The notes under the pieces were generated by a model. The model had not been told where the DNA came from. It was given only the letters and a program-made list of their open reading frames with translations, and did not search any database. The translations under genes and the position numbers were made by a program. A stretch of 64,000 bases of DNA. It comes from Moraxellaceae bacterium. Lineage in GTDB: Bacteria > Pseudomonadota > Gammaproteobacteria > Pseudomonadales > Moraxellaceae. This document shows positions 1 through 7,889 of this stretch, piece by piece. The stretch lies in contig SECL01000008.1 in assembly GCA_004173455.1 (NCBI GenBank), positions 1 through 64,000 of the forward strand. Reading direction: 5' to 3'. Position 1 is the stretch's first letter; every line of letters begins with the position of its first letter.

Positions 1-569
1 GTATCTGATATCATCTTCATGCTTCTTCGAAATCGTTCATGATACCACAGCCATTCAATATGCCTTTCACATTTTAACCCGTTAAATGGTAAATATCAAT
101 TTGATTCCATCAGCCATACATAGAGTATCAGCTCAACTCCGGTCCGTTTCCACAATTCGGTTCATAATCCTGTTCTCTGCCTGTTCTATCTTGTTATCAA
201 AGATTCTAATCTGTTTTGGAAATTTTTGTATTTGAATATAGATCCTGTAAATAGAATGTTTTTATTATTATAAAACAAAGATATAAATATTGACTCAAAA
301 GTAAGTTTTTATGACAACGTAATTTTTTATGACAAAATAATTTTGTCTTCATAAAGTCTTTATAGTAGGAAATACCCTTTCCAGGCTGCACTAAAGATAA
401 GATTTAAAGTGCTTTAAAAAATTAAATATATGACATATTTTTTTATAACTTATTTTTTTCTATAAATTTTTAAGCCTCAACCATTATAAAGCAAATCATC
501 GCTTAGACATTCTAATAAGCAAACATTATTTAAAAGAGCCTAAGCGAGTGCTGCAAGACATTTTCCCCA
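1..569. other. AT-rich stretch with no convincing gene
   Basis: I see no supportable gene here. The only open frame (61 codons, minus strand) has AT-driven composition and no recognisable motif. Positions 331-347 form a perfect palindrome (GACAAAAT-A-ATTTTGTC), a possible operator or hairpin. An 11-base motif TTTTTATGACA occurs twice nearby, at about 306 and 325. Confidence 0.5.
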
Positions 570-953
570 TTAGGTAAAACTATCCATACGCAAGGATTCA
601 CCACTAGCTGCTCGAAGTTGATGAATTTTTTCAGATGCTACAGCAATAGGTAATATTTTATTGATCAGCTCAACCAAATCAGGAAAAGTTTTTAAGGCAA
701 CAAACTGGGGATCACAACCAGCCAGTAGATCCAGTTCAACCAGATACGCATAATGTGCTCTGTCTGGATTGCCCACATAAACCTCCATAATGACATCGCC
801 ACAGATCATATTGCCAATGCTCATGCCATCTGCTGGCTCATATCCTGCATTTCTTATATCATCAGCCAAATCAATACTGCCAGTTTCCTTTCGAGTATGT
901 GTGAGAAAATCTTCTATTTCTGACCAGCCATATTTATAGCTAAATTTCCACAT
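570..953 (-). CDS. Hypothetical protein, 127 aa
   Basis: Uncharacterised cytoplasmic protein with no signal peptide or membrane segment. The middle is rich in acidic and aromatic residues, with a GNPDRAHYAYLVELDL stretch near residues 61-76. The start is supported by an AAAGGA ribosome-binding site 8-9 bases before the ATG. The gene stands alone on the minus strand, and the nearest downstream gene is outside the window. I do not recognise the family, so no function is proposed. The balanced composition and good ribosome-binding site make it a credible gene. Confidence 0.65.
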   Translation of the reverse strand: MWKFSYKYGWSEIEDFLTHTRKETGSIDLADDIRNAGYEPADGMSIGNMICGDVIMEVYVGNPDRAHYAYLVELDLLAGCDPQFVALKTFPDLVELINKILPIAVASEKIHQLRAASGESLRMDSFT

Positions 954-1160
954 ACGACAATTCCTTTTACTATTAAAAAATCAGTACCAAGATGCTTACC
1001 TTAAAATTGTAAGACCTATGCGCTAGCTTTTAAACCACGAATTGTAGCAACTATATTAAAAAACAGACTGGTCTGTATAGTTCTCTATGACTAAAGGATA
1101 ATAAATTTAATTCTCCGTCATTTTGATAGGACTTGAATGCCTGAAGAAGTTTCGCGCAAT

Positions 1161-1190
1161 AAAAAACCGCCCCTGTAAAAGGTAGGCGGC
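1161..1190 (-). terminator. Rho-independent terminator (minus strand)
   Basis: CCGCC at 1167-1171 pairs with GGCGG at 1185-1189. Read on the minus strand, the stem is followed by TTTTTT (1166-1161). It probably ends the BLUF transcript, although it lies about 265 bases beyond that stop codon. The rest of 954-1455 shows no gene. Confidence 0.6.
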
Positions 1191-1455
1191 TGGTCTAACA
1201 TACAATTCAAACTATTAAAACAGGATATTTAAAATACTTCTCATTGCTGTTAGGCACACCCATACTGGATACGGTATACGTGTTAGGCAAAGAGCATAGC
1301 ATGGGTTTTAAAGAGGAAAATATACTGAACAGTCATCTGTTATGTGCATTCGTAGGATTTTTTGGGAATGTCAAAACCATAAAAAAATGCAGAAAACTGA
1401 AAAACAAAGAAAAAATTTAGATTAATTTTTAAAAGTGAGCCAAGATCAGTTTGCT

Positions 1456-2058
1456 TTACGGGTGAAAGAAACCTAATGAGTGATGTTCAAAATAACTTGT
1501 CATAAAAAAGACTAATGTTAGGATCAGTATCAGAGAAATTCCAACAAAAAAATAATTTGAGGTGAAAAAAGAGCCTGAGGGTTTAGTAGCACTTTCGGCA
1601 GTAATATTTTCATATTGTTCCAAAAAGGTATAATTTACTGCTTCTTGGTTTTGGATAATGACCTGAACAAATTCATCAAGTATATCACCTTGTATATTAT
1701 AGGGATTAAAATTATCTTGTTTCCATTTTAATAAAAACTGCTGAAGCGCAGCTTCCTTAATAAAGTATTTAATATTCCAAAACCTAAATGCTTTAGCAGC
1801 AATTAGTTCGCGTTTTAGGAGCAAAAAATCCTTGGTATAAGGGCTTTCTAACGACATTTGATGAAATTTGTTGATTTGTTCTTCGCTGCCCTCAAGGCAA
1901 TGCAAAAAAGTATTATTGCCGTAGATCAGCACGCCGCTAAGTTCTTCGATATTATTGAGCGTCTCGCAAATCTGGGTAATCTCAATCAAGTGTTGGCGTA
2001 TAGTCGAGGGAAGTGCTGTAGAAGTAGCCGCATAAATAAAACGAGTGTAATTTGACAT
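1456..2058 (-). CDS. BLUF-domain protein with C-terminal membrane anchor
   Basis: The N-terminal part (about residues 4-95) has the BLUF flavin-photosensor pattern: RFIYAATS with the conserved Tyr at 9, Asn 35 in the helix before SGVLIYG, and the FLxxLEG strand. BLUF proteins bind FAD and sense blue light through a Tyr-Gln pair. Here the position expected to be Gln (18 residues after Asn 35, as in AppA N45/Q63) is His 53. After a linker, residues about 165-187 form one hydrophobic helix, so the protein is probably tethered to the inner membrane with the sensor in the cytoplasm. No output domain is visible. Moraxellaceae commonly carry several short BLUF proteins. The family call is firm, but photoactivity is uncertain because of the His. 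Confidence 0.85.
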   Translation of the reverse strand: MSNYTRFIYAATSTALPSTIRQHLIEITQICETLNNIEELSGVLIYGNNTFLHCLEGSEEQINKFHQMSLESPYTKDFLLLKRELIAAKAFRFWNIKYFIKEAALQQFLLKWKQDNFNPYNIQGDILDEFVQVIIQNQEAVNYTFLEQYENITAESATKPSGSFFTSNYFFVGISLILILTLVFFMTSYFEHHSLGFFHP

Positions 2059-2287
2059 TGTTTTGGCAACACTGGGCTAAGATGAATACGAATCAGTCAT
2101 TATATCTAGTTCTTTGAATATTTTGAAATAATTAAATGCTGCTCATTCTTTTTTGCCAAAATTCTTGGATGTTTAATGGATACTGCTTGTTTTGCCCTAA
2201 AAATATTAAAATGAAGTCCTAAAAGCCCCAGATATTTGCAGGCTTAGTAATAAACGATATTAAAAAGGTGGAGTAATAGATTTTTAA

Positions 2288-2524
2288 TTAAAAACTCATA
2301 CAGCGGTATTGAATAAAGGGAGCTATGGCATTGCGCTCAAATCCTTTATCAGTAGCGGATACTTCCTGTTGCGCCAGATTAAAATAAACCCATTTGGTAT
2401 TGACCAGTGACTTAAAACCTTTAGGGGTGATCTGAATGTCTTTTTCCTGATAAATAAAAATTTTATCGCGGCTTCCATCCACTTCGTTAACCACATCCAC
2501 AATATTAACCAGTACTCTTTCCAT
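2288..2524 (-). CDS. Small hypothetical protein, 78 aa
   Basis: Short cytoplasmic protein starting MERVLVNIVDVVNE with a mixed hydrophobic/charged beta-like pattern (KIFIYQEKDIQITPKGFKSL). No membrane segment or family motif is seen. It sits just outside the left repeat of the tRNA-Val island, in host DNA. Function unknown. Confidence 0.5.
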   Translation of the reverse strand: MERVLVNIVDVVNEVDGSRDKIFIYQEKDIQITPKGFKSLVNTKWVYFNLAQQEVSATDKGFERNAIAPFIQYRCMSF

Positions 2525-2708
2525 CTACTATTGCTTAATCTAATAAAGAGCCGTCATAGTACAGGTTTTCTATAATTTATTAAGTAATATTAACAACTCA
2601 GCTACCTTATAAATAACTGGCAAAATAGCAGTCTGAGTCAATATTAATACCTGCCACGCGCCCAACAAAAAACCGCCTGAAATTTTTATTTCAACACGGT
2701 TTTTAAAT

Positions 2709-2759
2709 AATTCTGGTAGACGTAACTGGACTCGAACCAGCGACCCCCACCATGTCAAG
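2709..2759. repeat. Left attachment-site copy: 3' fragment of tRNA-Val
   Basis: These 51 bases are identical to 7879-7929, which is the 3' half of the intact tRNA-Val gene from the anticodon loop to CCA. Identity stops at 2760 (a versus g). The 5' half of a tRNA is absent here, so this is a duplicated att core and not a tRNA gene. It marks the left end of an integrated element. Confidence 0.85.
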
Positions 2760-2934
2760 AATGTTTCAGGTGACATATATGACATTGAATTAAATCAATT
2801 TTTCCAAAAATATCTCTTATAAAAATTAAAAAATATTAAAATTATTATTAATGTTTTTCAATAAGTTATGTTTCATTTTCCGATAACTATTTAAGGTCAT
2901 ACTACCTACAATTAAAACTTAATCATTGGCCTAA

Positions 2935-2993
2935 ATGACAGAAATAAACATTAAAGACTAATATCGTTATTTGCATAGCTCCCGTTTTGGGAG
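2935..2993 (+). promoter_or_regulatory. Predicted higBA promoter and operator
   Basis: ATGACA (2935-2940) and TAATAT (2959-2964) form a -35/-10 pair with an 18-base spacer. Directly downstream, CTCCC-GTTTT-GGGAG (2979-2993) is a perfect inverted repeat near the expected transcription start. Autorepression by the antitoxin at such a site is normal for HigBA-type modules; binding here is inferred. Confidence 0.45.
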
Positions 2994-3024
2994 TAACATA
3001 GTCCAACAGGTTAGAGATCAAGAT

Positions 3025-3327
3025 ATGCGTATATTGGCAAAAAGCAGATTAGTTGCATTTTGGGAAAATAGTCCAGCTTACGCCGATTCTGAAACGCCTT
3101 TAACAGAGTGGTATAGGCACTTTGAAAAGGCCAGCTATACAACGCCACAAGCGATTAAAGAAGTTTTCGGCACAGCGAGTATCTTAAAAGGTGGTCGTAT
3201 TGTCTTTAATATTGGTGGCAATAAATATCGCTTGATCGTCGCCTTTGATCTTGAACGACAAATGGGCTTTATCAAGTTTATTGGTACACATACTCAGTAT
3301 GATAACGTCGATGCGGAGAATATATGA
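3025..3327 (+). CDS. higB: HigB-family mRNA interferase toxin
   Basis: 100-residue protein of the HigB branch of the RelE/ParE-like toxins, which cleave mRNA on the ribosome. Visible family features are the N-terminal MRILAKSRLVAFWE, a central KGGRIVFNIGGNKYRLIVAFD block and the C-terminal FIKFIGTHTQYD with its conserved GTHxxYD. An upstream in-frame TTG at 2971 would overlap the predicted transcription start and operator, so the ATG at 3025 preceded by AGAG is preferred. It overlaps the antitoxin gene by four bases (ATGA), the usual toxin-first order of this subfamily. Family confidence is high. Confidence 0.85.
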   Translation: MRILAKSRLVAFWENSPAYADSETPLTEWYRHFEKASYTTPQAIKEVFGTASILKGGRIVFNIGGNKYRLIVAFDLERQMGFIKFIGTHTQYDNVDAENI

Positions 3328-3683
3328 TGAATCTTAAACCGATTCGTAACCATGACGAGCTAAGTGCTGCTTTGGTGCGTATTGAGGAATTATGGGGAGC
3401 ACCCATAGATACCCCAGAGGGCAATGAGCTGGAAATACTAAGCCTATTAGTTGAAAAATACGAAGATGAGCATTTCCCAATAAAGCCCTCTAATCCCGTT
3501 GAAGCGATTAAATTCCGCATGGAACAACAAGGATTACAACCTAAGGACTTAGAGCCATTTATTGGTGGCAGCGGTCGGGTTTCCGAGGTATTGAGTAAAA
3601 AACGTCGTTTAACGCTTCCCATGATTAGGAAACTTAATGCCGGGTTAAATATTCCATTGGAAAGTCTTGTTAATGCATATTAA
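3324..3683 (+). CDS. higA: HigA-family antitoxin, HTH protein
   Basis: 119-residue antitoxin partner of the preceding HigB. The N-terminal half (NLKPIRNHDELSAALVRIEELW, then an acidic EGNELEILSLLVEKYEDEHFP) is the toxin-binding part typical of the COG5499 branch. Residues about 70-115 form a Cro/C1-type helix-turn-helix (KFRMEQQGLQPKDLEPFIGG and the KKRRLTLPMIRKL recognition region). It neutralises HigB and should repress the operon at the upstream palindrome. Translation can start at 3324 or at the adjacent ATG at 3327. Confidence 0.85.
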   Translation: MMNLKPIRNHDELSAALVRIEELWGAPIDTPEGNELEILSLLVEKYEDEHFPIKPSNPVEAIKFRMEQQGLQPKDLEPFIGGSGRVSEVLSKKRRLTLPMIRKLNAGLNIPLESLVNAY

Positions 3684-4174
3684 TTTTGCCCATATTTATT
3701 CTATTAAAGCTGCAGTAACTAAAAGACTAGTAAATGAACTGCTCTCCCCTTGGAATTAGAACGTAAATTCAGGTGAAGTTTGCCAAATAAAAAAAGCCAC
3801 TTAGAGATATGATGTTTAAGTGGCTGTAAATTTAAAAAATTCTAGTATATGTTAGTAGACTTGAACTGCCGACCCACTCAAAAAAATGACTTACACCCCC
3901 ACTGGAAAACCTTATCATCGCTGGCATCAAGATCAATTGACTGCATTTTTAGAGCTTTGAAATGAAGGGGACGAAGAAACTCGAACTCTAATTGCTAGTT
4001 TTTATTATCAGCTAATATTAACTAATAATTAGTATAATGATAAGCTTACCACCTATTAATCGCTATCAACTTTTAGTTAGCGTGCCCGAGAACGTGCCCA
4101 TCATTTGTTTGTATAAATCCTTAAGAATAGTTACTTTTGAAGTATCTATTTTCTTCTTTGGTTTATTTAGGCCA
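3684..4174. other. Gene-free stretch with terminator and tRNA-like debris
   Basis: No gene is supported over these 490 bases. AGCCACTTA (3795-3803) and TAAGTGGCT (3817-3825) form a hairpin followed on the minus strand by a T run, a terminator for leftward transcription from the 4175-6198 operon. Around 3855-3885 and 3975-3995 are short stretches resembling tRNA T-arms on the minus strand (TTCAAGTC, GTTCGAGTT). Around 4081-4098 the motif CGTGCCC is repeated with a 5-base gap. These look like remains of older att sites; this reading is tentative. Confidence 0.4.
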
Positions 4175-4801
4175 TTAAAAAAATTTACTAGAATGTTTTT
4201 CTAATGCTGCCAGAATATCTAAACCCGAAAGTATAATTGCGTCTATTTCATCCTTAAGAATTGTTTGATAAGAAGAATCTATAAATAGTAATCCATCTTC
4301 TGTAAATAAAGTAAATTCTGGACTTAAAATAGTATCTTTATATACAGCATCAACATACTGCATTTTTAAAAGGTCTACCTCAAGTGATTTCTTATTAAAT
4401 AAATATTTTTCAGTAATCATAAAATAAAAATAATTTAAAGGATTGCCATATGGAAAACTTTCTATTTGATTATTTAGATAAGTAATGTGGTTATCTATTT
4501 TCTTTTTTAATACATTAAGTTCAGTTCTATCTTTTTTATCTATAACTTCTTCCTTTCCTAAAAAATACTCATATCTAATAGAAAACTCCAAACAAAAATC
4601 ATTAATTTTAATTACCTCATCTGAAATAGTTTTAAGATTTTTCATTTGAAGTTGAGCATGAAATCTTTGCAATACAACATAGGCTGATAGGAATAAACCT
4701 ATACACTTTAAAAAAGGCCAGATAAGCTTTTCAAAATGAAAATGCAGAGTTGGTAATATCAATAAAAAATTATAAATCCTAATAACTAATTCAATAGACA
4801 T
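4175..4801 (-). CDS. Membrane-anchored protein of unknown function, third gene of ATPase/STAS-like operon
   Basis: 208 residues with a hydrophobic N-terminal region (about residues 5-46, one or two membrane segments: IYNFLLILPTLHF and FLKCIGLFLSAYVVL). A mostly helical, Lys/Glu-rich cytoplasmic part follows (residues about 55-208). It contains an RTELNVLKKKIDNHITYLNNQ coiled-coil-like segment and ends in EIDAIILSGLDILAALEKH. I recognise no named domain. It follows the DUF4325 gene by 10 bases on the same strand, so it is very likely co-transcribed. Its position suggests a membrane-located sensor or effector for the ATPase/STAS pair, which is inference only. Confidence 0.75.
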   Translation of the reverse strand: MSIELVIRIYNFLLILPTLHFHFEKLIWPFLKCIGLFLSAYVVLQRFHAQLQMKNLKTISDEVIKINDFCLEFSIRYEYFLGKEEVIDKKDRTELNVLKKKIDNHITYLNNQIESFPYGNPLNYFYFMITEKYLFNKKSLEVDLLKMQYVDAVYKDTILSPEFTLFTEDGLLFIDSSYQTILKDEIDAIILSGLDILAALEKHSSKFF

Positions 4802-4811
4802 GAAAGTTTTC

Positions 4812-5177
4812 TTAGAAGTTTAAAATTCCTTTTTTATTTCTGCTCTGCTGCTCTTCAATATATTGCCATATAGTTTGCTCTATAGCTGGTCGCCTAGGAG
4901 AAACTATAGTTAAATATTTTTTTAATATATCAGCAGTAAAATTATAATTTCTTAGAATACCTCCGAAAGCCTCTTCCAGAAATGAAGAACCTTGCATTGT
5001 AGTGCCAGTAAAATCTACTAATATTTTAGAACCGTCATTAATTTCAATTACTTCTTGTAATTTAGGAAGTAATATATCATCTCTAAAAGCTTCACCTGAA
5101 TGACTGCTATTTTTTCTAGAACGACCGACAGGACGACGATTAAAGTCTTGAGCGATATTAATAATTATATCTTTCAT
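4812..5177 (-). CDS. DUF4325 STAS-like protein
   Basis: 121 residues matching the DUF4325 (STAS-like) pattern: FRDDILLPKL, then a beta strand KILVDFTG, then the signature SSFLEEAFGGILR. Proteins of this family usually sit beside a histidine-kinase-like ATPase, as here. The start at 5177 is chosen because AGAGG lies 9-10 bases before it and it leaves a 13-base gap after the ATPase stop; an alternative start at 5207 would overlap the upstream gene. STAS-like modules act in partner-switching regulation. The specific target here is unknown. Confidence 0.8.
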   Translation of the reverse strand: MKDIIINIAQDFNRRPVGRSRKNSSHSGEAFRDDILLPKLQEVIEINDGSKILVDFTGTTMQGSSFLEEAFGGILRNYNFTADILKKYLTIVSPRRPAIEQTIWQYIEEQQSRNKKGILNF

Positions 5178-5190
5178 ATCATTAACCTCT

Positions 5191-6198
5191 TTATGCCATC
5201 TGTTCATTATTTTCTACATTCATATTGTTTAGTGGAAGAATCCAAGTGATGATCGTACCATTGACTTCTTCACTAAATGTGGAGATTTGGTCTTTTTCAT
5301 GAGGTATATTAACCCATCTACCATTTCGACTATGAACTATCATTTTAGCATTACTGATTTGATCACATACAGCTTTCATATCACTAAAACCTTTACCTCT
5401 ATGTGACAATTCTGTTATAGATTTTCTATAACTTGAAGCCAATCTTATCCTCTGACCATCATTGATCCCTTTCCAAGTAGCGATACTTGTTAAACGCACT
5501 AGAATATCTTCACTTACTTTTGTGGGAACAGTATGAGGGATAGTAAGGCCTAGATCAGAAATTACTACGTAACAATGCTCTTTGTTGATAGTTAAAAATA
5601 TTTTCCACTTTTTATATTTTGCATTTGTTTCATAGGCATGTTCGACTACATTATTAACTGCCTCACCTATTGCTGTATTTAAAGCATCAAAAGTTTCTGT
5701 ATCTCCGAATTTTTCTCGCAATATATCCTCAATCTCGTCATACCCTTCGCCGAATTCTGTTTTTTCACCACTAAAGGTATACCAGCGCTCTATAAGTTCA
5801 TGGCTATTAATACAAGGCTGTAAATTCATCCGTCTATGAATTGATAATTTAGTGAGCATTCCCCTGACTATTGGAGATCCAGATGCTCTACCCCTTATTT
5901 TGACATGCGCATAACGTTCGACATTTTGAACAAAATGAATAGTAGCCATAGGAAATAAGATCTTTACTTGGCTGAAATCTAAGTAAACAAATGAATCTTG
6001 GCTCTTATGTTCTTTAATAATCTTAATAAGATTTAATAATTTTTGACGACTTCTTTCATCTTCAAGACTAAAATTTTGAGGCAAAGGCTGGTGTAAGGCC
6101 GACCAAGGCTTCTTATCAACGACTAATCTAGAAAAATATTTACCTGAAAAATTATATTTTTTCTGTAAATCAATCCTATGCTGATCAGGTTTTTTCAT
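5191..6198 (-). CDS. STAS-like plus GHKL (histidine-kinase-like) ATPase protein
   Basis: 335 residues. The N-terminal half (about 65-125) has a STAS-like segment (DSFVYLDFSQVKILFPMATI). The C-terminal half (about 170-325) is a HATPase_c/GHKL fold: N-box EAVNNVVEHAY with the Mg-binding Asn, G1-like VISDLGLTIP, G2-like HRGKGFSDMK and the final strand GTIITWILP. There is no dimerisation/phospho-acceptor His box, so this is not an ordinary sensor kinase; it resembles anti-sigma-type or regulatory GHKL ATPases. It heads the operon with a DUF4325 protein and a membrane protein. The island location suggests a conflict or stress system, but this is not shown. Confidence 0.8.
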   Translation of the reverse strand: MKKPDQHRIDLQKKYNFSGKYFSRLVVDKKPWSALHQPLPQNFSLEDERSRQKLLNLIKIIKEHKSQDSFVYLDFSQVKILFPMATIHFVQNVERYAHVKIRGRASGSPIVRGMLTKLSIHRRMNLQPCINSHELIERWYTFSGEKTEFGEGYDEIEDILREKFGDTETFDALNTAIGEAVNNVVEHAYETNAKYKKWKIFLTINKEHCYVVISDLGLTIPHTVPTKVSEDILVRLTSIATWKGINDGQRIRLASSYRKSITELSHRGKGFSDMKAVCDQISNAKMIVHSRNGRWVNIPHEKDQISTFSEEVNGTIITWILPLNNMNVENNEQMA

Positions 6199-6218
6199 TT
6201 TTTAACCGTAATATAAAC

Positions 6219-6347
6219 TCAGTAGTTATTCAAAAAGCGTTGAATTCTAACAGTAAAAATTAACAAAAACCATTTATTTAAAAAAGCTCTACAATCTTTC
6301 CGAAAAGCCATATCTTTAGCGACATCGAGGGTGCACTCCTTGGCTGA
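6219..6347 (-). pseudogene. Fragment related to the prophage-edge gene at 33957-34187
   Basis: Reading minus from 6347 gives SAKECTLD, VAKD and CRAF in one frame, matching SAKECTLD, VAND and CRAF in the C-terminus of the intact 76-aa protein at 33957-34187. An in-frame TAG directly precedes the fragment, the N-terminal membrane segment is missing, and the end diverges to a stop at 6219. It is a truncated relic, probably left by an earlier phage or element. Confidence 0.6.
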
Positions 6348-6465
6348 CTATTATCCATTTCATCTTACGACTCGACTGATGCACTATTATTTTCTAGTCC
6401 ATCAGTCTAATGGCTTCAGATTGTAAGAAATAAAAGAAGATTATTGATGTAGTGAGTAAGCCTTT

Positions 6466-6993
6466 TTAATATAGCGACGCCCACAAAACATAGCCATCGT
6501 AATGTTCTTTTATAAACTTCACGATAAAGTCCTTTTGGCTATCATTAAAAAAACGGACATCTTTTCCCCACTGACTATCCAGTCTAAAGACAAAAGAATC
6601 CATAAAGCTATTATTTCTATCAGGCCTCGCTAAATAATGAAACACTGCAGCAGGTAGAAAAAACTTAAAGCCATCCGAGTCTAAAAAACTACATGAATCG
6701 CCGAAATAATATAAGTATTCATAAGTAACATCTTTCCATGTCTTAATACCTTCATGTGGCCTAGATCGTGTTTTGACCGCCTCCAGGCCAACTTTTGTGT
6801 AGAATTCAGGCCATTCAAAGCCATATTTTAAGATTAGATCCTCTGCTGACATATCTAATGACGTTAAATACTGTTCAGTAATCTCATCAAAATACCCATA
6901 ATGAGTATCATAAAAATCGCATTCGAAAAGTGTTCTTTCAGTAGTTAACTTATATTCTGGAAATACGCTTTCTACTAAACTATATATGCTCAT
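6466..6993 (-). CDS. Probable immunity protein, DUF6714-like
   Basis: 175 residues, acidic and aromatic-rich, with no signal peptide. The central DSDGFKFFLPAAVFHYL segment followed by a terminal FNDSQKDFIVKFIKEHY helix resembles the DUF6714 family found next to polymorphic toxins. The gene starts 3 bases after the stop of the upstream toxin-like fragment, the usual toxin-then-immunity order and spacing. It looks full-length while its presumed toxin is broken, as seen for orphan immunity genes. The function is inferred from position and family resemblance. Confidence 0.55.
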   Translation of the reverse strand: MSIYSLVESVFPEYKLTTERTLFECDFYDTHYGYFDEITEQYLTSLDMSAEDLILKYGFEWPEFYTKVGLEAVKTRSRPHEGIKTWKDVTYEYLYYFGDSCSFLDSDGFKFFLPAAVFHYLARPDRNNSFMDSFVFRLDSQWGKDVRFFNDSQKDFIVKFIKEHYDGYVLWASLY

Positions 6994-6996
6994 ATA

Positions 6997-7340
6997 TTAC
7001 TCAGTACACTTTTGTAATGCCTTGTAATTTTCGACCAAAGCAATTTGATGGCCTATATCGCTAGGCAACCAACAGGCATTTTCCCTTAATCGAGCACTGA
7101 TCAAATTAACCCATAGTGCTGCATTAGTGGCTTTAGTACTTTCATCCATAGTTTCATTACAGCTTTTCCCTCGTGATACAATTCTCGCATCCCGGGTAGC
7201 TCTCACATAAGGATATTTCAAAGCGTTATCACAAATCCAACAACTACCATTACTATTGACACCACCTGGGCAATTATCTTTTGCATTATTCTCGAGCTTA
7301 TCAACAATAGGCTGAGCAGTACTTCGTACACCAAGGCTGG
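6997..7340 (-). pseudogene. Toxin C-terminal-domain remnant (polymorphic toxin-like)
   Basis: An open frame runs leftward from about 7340 to the stop at 6997 with no ATG. The only initiation-like codon in the track is a TTG at 7221. The translated segment is Cys-rich (NCPGG, CWIC, KSC, CWLP, KCTE) and moderately basic in the middle, and it lies just upstream of the immunity-like gene. I read it as the C-terminal domain of a secreted toxin whose N-terminal delivery part was lost where the oppositely oriented integrase remnant abuts it at about 7310-7345. The toxin family is not recognised, so a small intact cytoplasmic protein cannot be excluded. Confidence 0.45.
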
Positions 7341-7889
7341 TGCAATGAGAATCTGGCCGAAAAAACCATGGCTCCAGTATTGCCGGATAAAGTACGCCAG
7401 CCTATCCGGTTTGAAGAGTTGATGGAAATACGCAAGATCAGTCCAGATTACCTGCAACGGGCTATTGATATGGCTCTGCACTCCCTGCAACGTCGTGAGG
7501 ATTTAACAAAGCTCAAGCGTGAATCAGTGGATCTGCAAAACAATACATTTACGGTTCGGCAAGGTAAAACCGCCAACTATAAAAAGCCTATTTTTATTCA
7601 GGTGGATATGCATCCTGAGCTGCGGGCTGCTGTCCTGTTTTGCATGGAATCACGCTTTACCTTTATGTGCCCTTACCTGCTGCACTACATGCCTACCAGA
7701 CTCAATAAGCAGGTACGTGAAGGCAAAGATCATCACATGGCCATGAAACCCGGTTGGCTCTCTAATGAATTTGCAAAGTACCGCGACAAGTCCGGCATAT
7801 TTGACCATCTGACCGCTGAAGAGAAACCGACGTTTCATGAAATCCGCGCATTGGGTGAATACCGGATAATGCCAAGAGAATTCTGGTAG
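7311..7889 (+). pseudogene. Tyrosine-recombinase (phage integrase) remnant
   Basis: The frame begins after a stop at 7308-7310 with sequence like the linker before an integrase catalytic domain (NENLAEKTMAPVLPDK). It continues through the Arg I region (SLQRREDLTKLK), the Lys hairpin (FTVRQGKTANYK) and box II FHEIRALG. It ends 10 codons later at TTC TGG TAG, which lies inside the att repeat. The second His/Trp box and the Tyr nucleophile are missing, as is the arm-binding N-terminus. An intact enzyme of this type would be 330-400 residues; about 190 remain. It must be inactive. Confidence 0.8.

Noticed and set aside
206..391. 61-codon open frame on the minus strand
   Set aside because: AT-driven composition, no ribosome-binding site, overlaps a palindrome and resembles no protein.
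2570..2785. 71-codon frame over the left att site
   Set aside because: Its product includes translated tRNA sequence (SLVRVQLRLPE), also found in a frame at 7650-7928, so it is an artefact of the tRNA-Val repeat.
2971..3024. Upstream TTG extension of higB
   Set aside because: It overlaps the predicted transcription start and operator; the ATG at 3025 has a better ribosome-binding site.
7218..7490. 90-codon minus frame across the toxin/integrase junction
   Set aside because: It spans two antiparallel remnants and is a shadow of both.
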